Assembly (NCBI GenBank): GCA_012798745.1
Contig: JAAZMQ010000040.1
Location: 1 to 16,068, forward strand
Reading direction: 5' to 3'
Source: Bacteroidales bacterium
Lineage (GTDB): Bacteria > Bacteroidota > Bacteroidia > Bacteroidales > Dysgonomonadaceae
DNA length: 16,068 nucleotides
Shown in pieces: positions 6,434 through 13,337 of this stretch (within the stretch, counting starts at the first letter, position 1; every line of letters starts with the position of its first letter). The translations under genes and the position numbers were made by a program. The notes below the pieces were generated by a model. The model was not told the DNA's origin, searched no databases, and saw only the letters and a program-made list of their open reading frames with translations.

Positions 6434-9400
6434 TTATTTATTCATATCGTACTGTTCGAGTAATTTCGGATTAAATTGCTGCATTAATTTTAATGTCTTT
6501 TGCACATTTTGCTCATTCATTTTCTGACTTATCGAGTCTGCACCCGAACTATAAAAGCCACGAATAGACACATTAGTAATTTCCTGCACAATGGAATCAC
6601 CCAGTGGAGTGATACCTCTCATATAATAAAATTGTGCTCGTTCTAAAAGATCATCTACCAGTGGTTGATACTTTTCCTTATTATAGCGTTGATAAATATC
6701 AGAAATCAACAATAACGGATCCAGATTATTCCTCGAAATATCAATCCATGAATCAGCCATTTGCTGAGGTGTAAGACGATCGAACCACGCCAAATTTTTA
6801 CTGATTCTTTCACTAATTTCATCAATGAGGGCTTGGCCCTTTTCAGCTTGTCCTAGCTGATAATAAGCCCTGGCTAACATCAATCCTTCCGTTCCGTAAG
6901 GCACTGCTTTCGAAGGCATAACCGTAGTACATTTGTCAAGCGCAGCTAGGGCTTTATCTTTTTCTCCTTCATTGATCAACGCCTCAATCAATTGGGAAAA
7001 ATACATTCGGAAGGTGTAAACCATGTTCCGACAAGTAACGTCGAGATAAATATCCGGATCTTTATCTATTCCGCCCCATCTGAATTTATTCATCATGAGA
7101 TCATAAGCAACATCAACATTTACTCCATTACTCAACGGCGTACCCGGCGTGATCCGATAAGCAATTCCCTCAAGTGTTAAATTGTTGGCAACAGGCGCAT
7201 ACAAATTCCTGTCTACTGTTACCGCATATGAAATAGGTCTTCCCCAATTATCATCGTTGATATTGGTGAGCATTTCCAATACCATTAACTCTTGTCGGTA
7301 AGCTACCGATTTATTTCCGAGATGGATATACATTCGGTTTGCCGGTTTGGAATGGAATTCCGCCCACTTCACTTTTGCCGTATCCACGTCGAGGTACAAA
7401 AGATTACCGGGAATAATCGGTTCATTGTCCAACGAAGGAAACGGATTTTTGGGCGTTGCATTGATTCCCGTTCGCAAATTTTCCATTGTTTGCTTAAGCG
7501 GTACTGTATCCTTAAACACATTCGTATCGTAATACAAATGATAAGAAACCGGCGGAATATTATTTTGTTGCAATATACGTTCAATTTCTTTCCTTGTTAG
7601 AATATAAGCATGAGAGCCGGCATCACTAGCATATCTTTCCCTCGGCCATTTGATAGGTAAGGGTTCCGATTCATATGCCTGACGCACCATCTGATCGACA
7701 TACCACTCTGTTTGCAAATAACTTAAATTGCATGCGCGGGTATCGGTACGGAATTCTTCCACCTCGTGCAAATACCACAGCGGAAAAGTATCGTTATCGC
7801 CATTGCAAAAAATAATACCGTTTTTACCCACACAGTTCAGATAATTCATTCCCGTATCGCGCGCCATATATCTTTCCGACCGATCATGATCATCCCAATT
7901 CTGAGCTGCCATCAGGATAGGAACAAAAAAACAAGCTACTGTGGCAAGAGATGTCGCTACTGCCGTATTTTTCAAATACTTTCGCAGGAATAAACTAATC
8001 CCTGCCACTCCCATTCCCACCCAAATGGAAAAGGCATAAAAAGAACCGGCATAAGCATAATCGCGTTCACGGGGTTCAAAAGGAGTTTGATTGAGATACA
8101 TCACAATAGCTATCCCTGTCATGAAAAACAGCATAAAGACAATGGAAAAACTTTTGAACCCTTTTTCTTTGAGCGATAATTGATACACAATCCCAATAAT
8201 GCCTAGAATGAAAGGCAACATAAAATAGATGTTTCGCCCCTTATTGTCGGCAACATCCGGAGCAATATTATCTTGTGGTCCAAGACCCAATACCTTATCA
8301 TCTATAAAAGGTATGCCCGTAATCCAATTTCCTTTGGTAATTCCCCCATCCCCTTGAATATCGTTTTGTCTCCCCGAAAAATTCCACATAAAATATCGCC
8401 AATACATATAATTGAGCTGATAGTTAAAGAAAAACCTTAGGTTTTCGCTCATCGTAGGTTTTCTATTCGGATCGGTTACACCTCCCCATTGACGATACCC
8501 TATCATATGATTTGTAAACCCCGGATTATGACTTGTTGAATGCATACGGGGAAAAAACATTGTGTTTGTATATTTATATATGGGAGAAGTAGACACTACC
8601 ACATACCGTTCTTTTTCGTCGGGCGATTTTTTAAACGCTTTCGCGTATCTTTTTTTCTCCTTTACTACAACCGGCGATCCATCTGCTTTTCTTTCTATTT
8701 GTGAAGCATAGGTATGACCATAAATAAGTGGGGTTTCTCCATATTGTTCACGATTTAAGTAGCTAGCCAATGCAAAAACGTCCTCGGGCGAATTTTCGTC
8801 CATCGGCGGATTAGCGCTCGAACGGATAGGAATAATAGCATAGGCCGAAAAACCAATCAATATAACCAGCAAACAAGAGGTAACAAGATTAATGAATTTG
8901 ATATTCGTTTTCTTGTATCGGAAAACCAAATAAAAAGCCGCACCTATTAAAATAAGCCATATCAAAACATTATCGCCCATAAACAGGATTCCCGACATGC
9001 CCAAACTTAATAGAAAGGTTGTTTTAACCCTTTTCGAATGGGGATTATCTCTCATGCTCTCCAGAAGAGTCCATACAATGCAAACGACCAACAAGGCAAG
9101 GTAAATAAATAAACCGGCATTATAGGGTAAACCCACCGTATTTACGAAGAACAATTCAAACCATCCCCCTACTTTAGTGAATCCCGGAATAATCCCATAC
9201 ATCAGGATAAAAATTAGTGCAAAGGAGATCAATAAAGCACCCAATCCTCCTTTCCATGAAACATTCTCGCTCTTTTTGTAATAGTATACCAAAACAATAG
9301 CAGGGATACATAGCAAATTGAGCAAGTGAACGCCAATGGAAAGCCCCATAATGTATGCGATAAGAATAATCCACTTCTCGGAATGCGGTTTCTCGGCATT

Positions 9401-9901
9401 GTCTTCCCATTTTAATATCAACCAAAAAACCAACGCCGTCAACATGGACGAAAACGCATACACTTCGGCTTCTACGGCCGAAAACCAAAACGTATCGGAA
9501 AAGGTATAAACCAAAGCCCCAACAATACCACACCCCATCACAGCAATGGTCTGTCCAAGAGTAAGCTCGGTTTTATTGCTACTCAACACCAGCTTTCTTG
9601 TCAGATGTGTAATCGTCCAAAAAAGAAACAGAATGGTAAACGCACTCATTAAGGCCGACATGGCATTTACCATCTTGGCAACCTGAGTGGGATCGGATGT
9701 GAATTGTGTAAAAAGATTACCCACTAACATGAAGAAAGGGGCTCCGGGCGGATGACCTACTTCCAGCTTATAAGCACAGGCAATGAATTCAGGACAATCC
9801 CAAAAACTTGCAGTAGGCTCAATTGTCAATAGATAAACAACTGCCGCTATGGCAAAAATCACCCAACCGGTAATGGTGTCAATTAATTTATATCGTTTCA
9901 T
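6434..9901 (-). CDS. DUF2723 / TMEM260-like multi-pass membrane protein with C-terminal repeat region
   Basis: This 1155-aa protein has an N-terminal membrane half with roughly a dozen hydrophobic helices and a large hydrophilic C-terminal half. The DUF2723 signature lies in the first loop: TIEPTASFWDCPEFIACAYKLEVGHPPGAPFF in essence, with D35 and E38 at WDCPEF, where GT-C glycosyltransferases usually carry their catalytic acid. Other conserved-looking pieces are WFSAVEAEVYAFSS (139-152), IPIRSSANPPMDENSP (357-372), FEPRERDYAYAGSFYAFSIW (608-627) and CNGDNDTFPLWYLHEVE (699-715). Residues about 966-1035 look like helical TPR-type repeats. Bacteroidota carry long members of this family. The human relative TMEM260 is a protein O-mannosyltransferase, so a role in transferring sugar to exported proteins is an inference by homology. 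The start is the ATG at 9901 (MKRYKLIDTITGW), with a polar tail before TM1; a TTG at 9994 adding 31 residues overlaps the promoter. It ends at a strong terminator. Confidence 0.9.
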   Translation of the reverse strand: MKRYKLIDTITGWVIFAIAAVVYLLTIEPTASFWDCPEFIACAYKLEVGHPPGAPFFMLVGNLFTQFTSDPTQVAKMVNAMSALMSAFTILFLFWTITHLTRKLVLSSNKTELTLGQTIAVMGCGIVGALVYTFSDTFWFSAVEAEVYAFSSMLTALVFWLILKWEDNAEKPHSEKWIILIAYIMGLSIGVHLLNLLCIPAIVLVYYYKKSENVSWKGGLGALLISFALIFILMYGIIPGFTKVGGWFELFFVNTVGLPYNAGLFIYLALLVVCIVWTLLESMRDNPHSKRVKTTFLLSLGMSGILFMGDNVLIWLILIGAAFYLVFRYKKTNIKFINLVTSCLLVILIGFSAYAIIPIRSSANPPMDENSPEDVFALASYLNREQYGETPLIYGHTYASQIERKADGSPVVVKEKKRYAKAFKKSPDEKERYVVVSTSPIYKYTNTMFFPRMHSTSHNPGFTNHMIGYRQWGGVTDPNRKPTMSENLRFFFNYQLNYMYWRYFMWNFSGRQNDIQGDGGITKGNWITGIPFIDDKVLGLGPQDNIAPDVADNKGRNIYFMLPFILGIIGIVYQLSLKEKGFKSFSIVFMLFFMTGIAIVMYLNQTPFEPRERDYAYAGSFYAFSIWVGMGVAGISLFLRKYLKNTAVATSLATVACFFVPILMAAQNWDDHDRSERYMARDTGMNYLNCVGKNGIIFCNGDNDTFPLWYLHEVEEFRTDTRACNLSYLQTEWYVDQMVRQAYESEPLPIKWPRERYASDAGSHAYILTRKEIERILQQNNIPPVSYHLYYDTNVFKDTVPLKQTMENLRTGINATPKNPFPSLDNEPIIPGNLLYLDVDTAKVKWAEFHSKPANRMYIHLGNKSVAYRQELMVLEMLTNINDDNWGRPISYAVTVDRNLYAPVANNLTLEGIAYRITPGTPLSNGVNVDVAYDLMMNKFRWGGIDKDPDIYLDVTCRNMVYTFRMYFSQLIEALINEGEKDKALAALDKCTTVMPSKAVPYGTEGLMLARAYYQLGQAEKGQALIDEISERISKNLAWFDRLTPQQMADSWIDISRNNLDPLLLISDIYQRYNKEKYQPLVDDLLERAQFYYMRGITPLGDSIVQEITNVSIRGFYSSGADSISQKMNEQNVQKTLKLMQQFNPKLLEQYDMNK

Positions 9902-9981
9902 TATGGGCAAATAATAAAATATTAATACAAATACAAATGGCGAGTAGTCTCTCCCTCCCCTCCTTGAAAGATTTCTAAGCG

Positions 9982-9989
9982 CAAAAATA
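9982..9989 (-). promoter_or_regulatory. Candidate -7 promoter element for DUF2723
   Basis: On the minus strand this reads TATTTTTG followed by CGC, a perfect TAnnTTTG match 80 bp upstream of the ATG at 9901. The implied leader is about 70-75 bases. No convincing TTG was found 19-21 bp further upstream. Confidence 0.5.
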
Positions 9990-10141
9990 CACAAAACTAT
10001 CTATAAATTACCATTAATTCTAAGTGATTTGCGCCACATAACATAAAAAATCAAAAAACGCTTATTAAGATACTCAATGAACAGTTGGGTGACAATCTGT
10101 GATTTCCCTTAATTTCAGGTTAAATATCTTTTAAAATCATC

Positions 10142-10174
10142 AAAACATTTAAAACATGTTGCAAAACATGTTTT
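10142..10174. repeat. AT-rich hairpin with GCAA loop and three AAAACAT repeats
   Basis: AAAACATGTT (10151-10160) and AACATGTTTT (10165-10174) are perfect 10-base inverted arms closing a four-base GCAA loop, followed by a short T/C-rich stretch. The word AAAACAT also occurs in direct orientation at 10142, 10151 and 10163, spaced 9 and 12 bp, close to one helical turn. It lies about 150 bp from the DUF2723 promoter and about 95 bp before the ndk promoter, not next to a stop codon. An operator or nucleoid-protein site is as likely as a terminator. Confidence 0.5.
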
Positions 10175-10267
10175 TCTCTATTTTACTGCTATACAACTAC
10201 TTGTATGATTATTTTGTGTTTTTCTTCTTTCATTCCGGGTTTTGAAACGAAATTTGAATGTCATTTT

Positions 10268-10299
10268 TTTGGATGAAAAAAAAGAAAAAGTTTACTTTG
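10268..10299 (+). promoter_or_regulatory. Candidate ndk promoter
   Basis: TTTG at 10268-10271 is followed after 20 bp by TTACTTTG at 10292-10299, which matches the Bacteroidota -33/-7 arrangement (TTTG, about 20 bp, TAnnTTTG) with one mismatch in the -7 box. The implied leader before the ndk ATG is about 55-60 bases. This is the only candidate in the window with both halves at the right distance. Confidence 0.45.
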
Positions 10300-10363
10300 G
10301 CATGAATTAAAAGGAAAAAAACGGCAATTAAAGGTCTTTCTTTAATAAGTTTCTGCAAGCTCA

Positions 10364-10825
10364 ATGCAAAAAACATTAGTAATTCTAAAACCATCTGCCA
10401 TCCAGCGAGGCCTAGTGGGTGAAGTAATTTCCCGATTCGAAAAAAAAGGCCTGCAAATAGTCGGAATGAAAATGATATCCTTAACAGATGAGGTTTTAGA
10501 AGAACATTATGCACATTTAAAAGAAAAACCGTTTTTTCAACGGATCAAAGAGTCAATGAAGATGAGTCCGGTAATTGTCGTGGCGTTGAAAGGCATTGAT
10601 GCGGTAGAAGTGGTAAGAAAAATGTCCGGCACAACAAACGGTAGAGAAGCTCAACCGGGCACAATCCGAGGTGATTATAGCATGAGTGTTCAGGAGAACA
10701 TCGTACATGCATCCGACTCACCTGCAACAGCGGAAATAGAATTAGAGCGATTTTTCTCACCCACAGAATTGTTTGATTATCCGCAATTGATGCATGTTCA
10801 CATTTATGCCAATGATGAATATTAA
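10364..10825 (+). CDS. ndk: Nucleoside diphosphate kinase
   Basis: Cytoplasmic enzyme that moves the gamma phosphate from ATP to other (d)NDPs through a phosphohistidine, balancing NTP and dNTP pools. The 153-aa protein is slightly longer than E. coli Ndk (143), as is common in this phylum. It starts with the family's TLVILKPSAIQRGLVGEVISRFE. The active-site motif NIVHASDS (112-119) gives H115 as the phosphorylated histidine and contains the allowed Ala in place of Gly. The RGDY segment (102-105) and the GTTNGREAQPGTIRG nucleotide-binding loop are intact. The start is the only sensible ATG, two codons before the first strand. The M23 peptidase gene follows after 44 bp on the same strand and may be co-transcribed, although the two functions are unrelated. 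Confidence 0.97.
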   Translation: MQKTLVILKPSAIQRGLVGEVISRFEKKGLQIVGMKMISLTDEVLEEHYAHLKEKPFFQRIKESMKMSPVIVVALKGIDAVEVVRKMSGTTNGREAQPGTIRGDYSMSVQENIVHASDSPATAEIELERFFSPTELFDYPQLMHVHIYANDEY

Positions 10826-10869
10826 TTGCGAAAAACAATTTCAAATTAAAATTAAAAATATATTTTGAA

Positions 10870-11898
10870 ATGCAACTTATGGAAGAAGTGAGTATAATTT
10901 CCAAAGGGAAAATTATTTTGTCGACAACATTACTATTTATCGGGTTAACTGCTTTCTCACAATCGAAACCTACAAAAAACACAACAAGACCCGAAATTAT
11001 CTACAAACAATCGCACAGCTCCAACGACCAGAAATCAAATTTATTTGCAGACGGAATAAAACTCAAAATGGACATGTCCATTCTGAATGAAGCGGCGACT
11101 GAAAGAGAAGAGTGGAATCCTGCTGATATTCCTGCCGATGATATCTACGGTGGACTTTGGAGTAATAGCTATGTCAATGCTTATGGTTCTTCGGTAAATG
11201 TACCCGATTCTTTCTTGGTAGATTTATCGAATTTTTCAATACCCTGCAATGGTCATATGACTTCCAACTTTGGCAGAAGAGGCAGCAGAAGGTACCATTA
11301 CGGTGTTGATCTCAAAGCAAAGACCGGGGATACTATCTATGCTGCTTTTGACGGGAAAATCAGGGTAAGAGATTATGAACGGGGAGGATACGGTAATTAT
11401 ATCGTAATCCGTCATATAAATGGTCTGGAAACAGTTTATGGTCATTTGTCCAAATTTCTGGTAAACGAAAATGATTTTGTCAAATCGGGACAACCTATAG
11501 GTTTGGCAGGGAATACAGGTCGTTCAACCGGTCCACATCTTCATTTCGAAACACGTTTTTTAGGGCGCCCGATTAATCCAAATTTCATTGTCGACTTCAA
11601 CAATAAAGTATGCCATCGCGACGAATATGTAGTAACCAATTCCAGCTTCAAAAAAACTACAGCGAGCAGTAGATCTGTACTCAAACCGGGAGAAAGTTAT
11701 CAAGCATCGTCCGATAATAATGATAACACCAATAATAAATACGTTTCAGGCGAGGTACAATATCACCGCATTAAGAAAGGGGATACATTAAGCGGAATAG
11801 CCAAACTTTATGGTATATCGGTTAAAAAAATCTGTAATTTAAACAACATAACGACAAAAACCATACTTCGCCCGGGTAAATCATTACGAATTTCCTGA
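10870..11898 (+). CDS. Secreted M23 (LytM-type) endopeptidase with C-terminal LysM domain
   Basis: Predicted periplasmic or outer-membrane-facing zinc metallopeptidase that cleaves peptidoglycan cross-bridges or stem peptides. The 342-aa protein has a signal peptide (basic start, hydrophobic core IILSTTLLFIGLTAFS, cleavage probably before Q31), then a linker of about 95 residues. The M23 domain (about 120-235) has all metal and catalytic residues: H143 and D147 in HYGVD, H192 in VYGHLS, and H223-L-H225 in GPHLHFE. A Ser/Asn-rich linker leads to one LysM domain (about 299-341, YHRIKKGDTLSGIAKLYGIS) for binding glycan. All catalytic ligands are present, so it should be an active enzyme, not a degenerate EnvC/NlpD-type activator. 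The ATG at 10870 or the one three codons later at 10879 could both be used. A strong inverted repeat follows the stop. Confidence 0.94.
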   Translation: MQLMEEVSIISKGKIILSTTLLFIGLTAFSQSKPTKNTTRPEIIYKQSHSSNDQKSNLFADGIKLKMDMSILNEAATEREEWNPADIPADDIYGGLWSNSYVNAYGSSVNVPDSFLVDLSNFSIPCNGHMTSNFGRRGSRRYHYGVDLKAKTGDTIYAAFDGKIRVRDYERGGYGNYIVIRHINGLETVYGHLSKFLVNENDFVKSGQPIGLAGNTGRSTGPHLHFETRFLGRPINPNFIVDFNNKVCHRDEYVVTNSSFKKTTASSRSVLKPGESYQASSDNNDNTNNKYVSGEVQYHRIKKGDTLSGIAKLYGISVKKICNLNNITTKTILRPGKSLRIS

Positions 11899-11930
11899 AA
11901 ATATAACAATGAATAACAAGGAAATAACAC

Positions 11931-11979
11931 TTACCTCCTATTAATTCGAAGAGATCAACATCCGATTAATAGGAGGTAA
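11931..11979 (+). repeat. Perfect 15-bp inverted repeat between M23 gene and fimbrillin-like gene
   Basis: TTACCTCCTATTAAT (11931-11945) and ATTAATAGGAGGTAA (11965-11979) are perfect inverted copies with a 19-base spacer. It begins 32 bp after the M23 stop and the second arm ends 9 bp before the -7 box of the next gene. On the plus strand it is followed by TTTGAATTTTA, a weak T-tract, so it may terminate the ndk/M23 transcript. The second arm also covers the place where the -33 region of the next promoter should be, which would suit an operator. The embedded AGGAGG is about 55 bp from the next ATG and is not a ribosome-binding site. Confidence 0.75.
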
Positions 11980-11988
11980 TTTGAATTT

Positions 11989-11996
11989 TATCTTTG
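11989..11996 (+). promoter_or_regulatory. -7 promoter element of the fimbrillin-like gene
   Basis: TATCTTTG followed by CG is a perfect TAnnTTTG match 34 bp upstream of the ATG at 12031, implying a leader of about 25-30 bases. No TTG lies at the usual -33 position; that interval is occupied by the right arm of the inverted repeat. Confidence 0.6.
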
Positions 11997-12030
11997 CGAA
12001 AAGCACAAATTCGATAAACAACTTATCATC

Positions 12031-13332
12031 ATGAAAAGAAATCATTTATTTCTAAGCTCTATCATTGCCTTTATGTTAACTTCGTGTTTTCAAGATTATC
12101 CGACTCCTGAACATGTAAAACAATACATCACTGTAAATGCTGCCATCCATGCGATGCAGACCCGCGCTTTCAATACCGTCTGGGAAAAAAATGACGCAAT
12201 TGGAATTTATATGAAAAAATCCAACGATAAATGGTCGGGTGCAATTCAAGCAAATAATGTAAAATATATTACCGATGGCACATCAATTTTCAGAGTTGCC
12301 GATACCAAAAAAGCGATCAATTTCCCCATCGATGGTTCCAATGCTTCATTTGTGGCTTATTATCCCTACAAGGCAGCTCTTTCTGATATGAAATATCCTG
12401 TGGATATCACAGATCAAAGCAACTTGCCGGATATCGATTTGTTGTATTCAGATAATGCGGAAGCGGTAAATTCTGAACAACTCAACATTAATTTGGCTTT
12501 TGTGCATCAATTGACAAAAGTAATTTTGAATATTATCCCGGAAGATCCTTTGCACGATTTAAGCGGACTCTCAGCCAAAATAACCGGCGTAGGGACAAAG
12601 GCAACTTTCTCGCTTGATAACGGCCAACTTTCCTCTCCCACCTCCACCGGCAACATCTCGTTCAATGTAAGTGCCGATGGTAGAACAGCTGAGGCCATTT
12701 TATTGCCGATGACGTCCATGAAAAACAAAGAACTGATCATATCGATAGCATCCAATACTTTTGCTTTTCCACTGGATAAAGCCATCAATATTACTTCTTT
12801 TGAGAAATCTACACAGTACACCTATAATATCACCCTTACAAAAGAAGCATTATCGGTTTCTCAAGCAATAATTTCAGACTGGATAGCCGCCCCGTCGGAA
12901 AATATAGTTATCGGGAAAATTTCGACTCCGGAAACCACCGGCGGAACAATCGACAATCCATTCACAATAAAAGAAGCCCTGGCAAACCAAGGTAAAACCG
13001 ATGTGTGGATCAAAGGATTTATTGTGGGATATTATTCGGGCAGCTCGTACAAATCGTTTGTTAACAATGCGAATAGCGTAACAAAAGCATCCAACATAGC
13101 TTTGGCTGCCACACCACATGAAACGGATTCTTCCCGAACTTTTCCTGTGCAGTTAACCACATCAACCAAAGCAACAACTGCTGTAAAAGAAAGACTTAAC
13201 CTACAGGTTCACCCGGAAAATTTAGGAAAAGAAATTCGGATAAGAGGTAATTTGGAACCCTATTTTAGCACTATTGGTCTTAAGCGTACTGATATGGCAA
13301 TTATAAACGGTGACACTATCCCCCGTAAATAA
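12031..13332 (+). CDS. Fimbrillin-like (Mfa-like) lipoprotein with C-terminal DUF6359-like domain
   Basis: A 433-aa exported lipoprotein: basic start, hydrophobic core, and lipobox LTSC with the lipidated Cys at residue 19. The mature part opens with the fimbrillin-family pattern (TRAFNTVWEKNDAIGIYM, residues 44-61) and continues with beta-rich repeats including FVAYYPYKAAL, LAFVHQLTKVILNI and LPMTSMKNKELIISI, ending near ISDWIAAPSENIVI (281-294). After a Thr/Gly linker comes a second domain (about 303-433) starting TGGTIDNPFTIKEAL with VWIKGFIVGY, which I recognise as the DUF6359-type, OB-like domain often appended to Bacteroidota surface lipoproteins. Likely location is the outer membrane. 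Neither an usher-like or anchor gene nor other fimbrillin genes are nearby, so assembly into a pilus is not supported by context. A carbohydrate- or protein-binding surface role is equally possible. Confidence 0.8.
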   Translation: MKRNHLFLSSIIAFMLTSCFQDYPTPEHVKQYITVNAAIHAMQTRAFNTVWEKNDAIGIYMKKSNDKWSGAIQANNVKYITDGTSIFRVADTKKAINFPIDGSNASFVAYYPYKAALSDMKYPVDITDQSNLPDIDLLYSDNAEAVNSEQLNINLAFVHQLTKVILNIIPEDPLHDLSGLSAKITGVGTKATFSLDNGQLSSPTSTGNISFNVSADGRTAEAILLPMTSMKNKELIISIASNTFAFPLDKAINITSFEKSTQYTYNITLTKEALSVSQAIISDWIAAPSENIVIGKISTPETTGGTIDNPFTIKEALANQGKTDVWIKGFIVGYYSGSSYKSFVNNANSVTKASNIALAATPHETDSSRTFPVQLTTSTKATTAVKERLNLQVHPENLGKEIRIRGNLEPYFSTIGLKRTDMAIINGDTIPRK

Positions 13333-13337
13333 TCCGA

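Larger units (their letters stand above)
9902..10363. other. Divergent intergenic region between DUF2723 and ndk
   Basis: 462 bp without a credible gene. It is very A/T-rich and holds the -7 box of DUF2723 near its left end (9982-9989), a hairpin with AAAACAT repeats in the middle (10142-10174), and a promoter-like pair for ndk on the right (10268-10299). A 94-codon minus-strand frame at 10230-10514 crosses the ndk start and has no recognisable features, so I treat it as chance. Confidence 0.6.

Noticed and set aside
10842..10868. 8-bp inverted repeat ATTTCAAA/TTTGAAAT between ndk and the M23 gene
   Set aside because: It is A/T-only apart from one C/G pair, with a long loop, so it is too weak to call a terminator or operator.
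11931..11996. Invertible promoter (phase-variation switch) in front of the fimbrillin-like gene
   Set aside because: The inverted arms are only 19 bp apart and the -7 box lies outside them, so inversion would not turn the promoter round; no recombinase gene is in the window.
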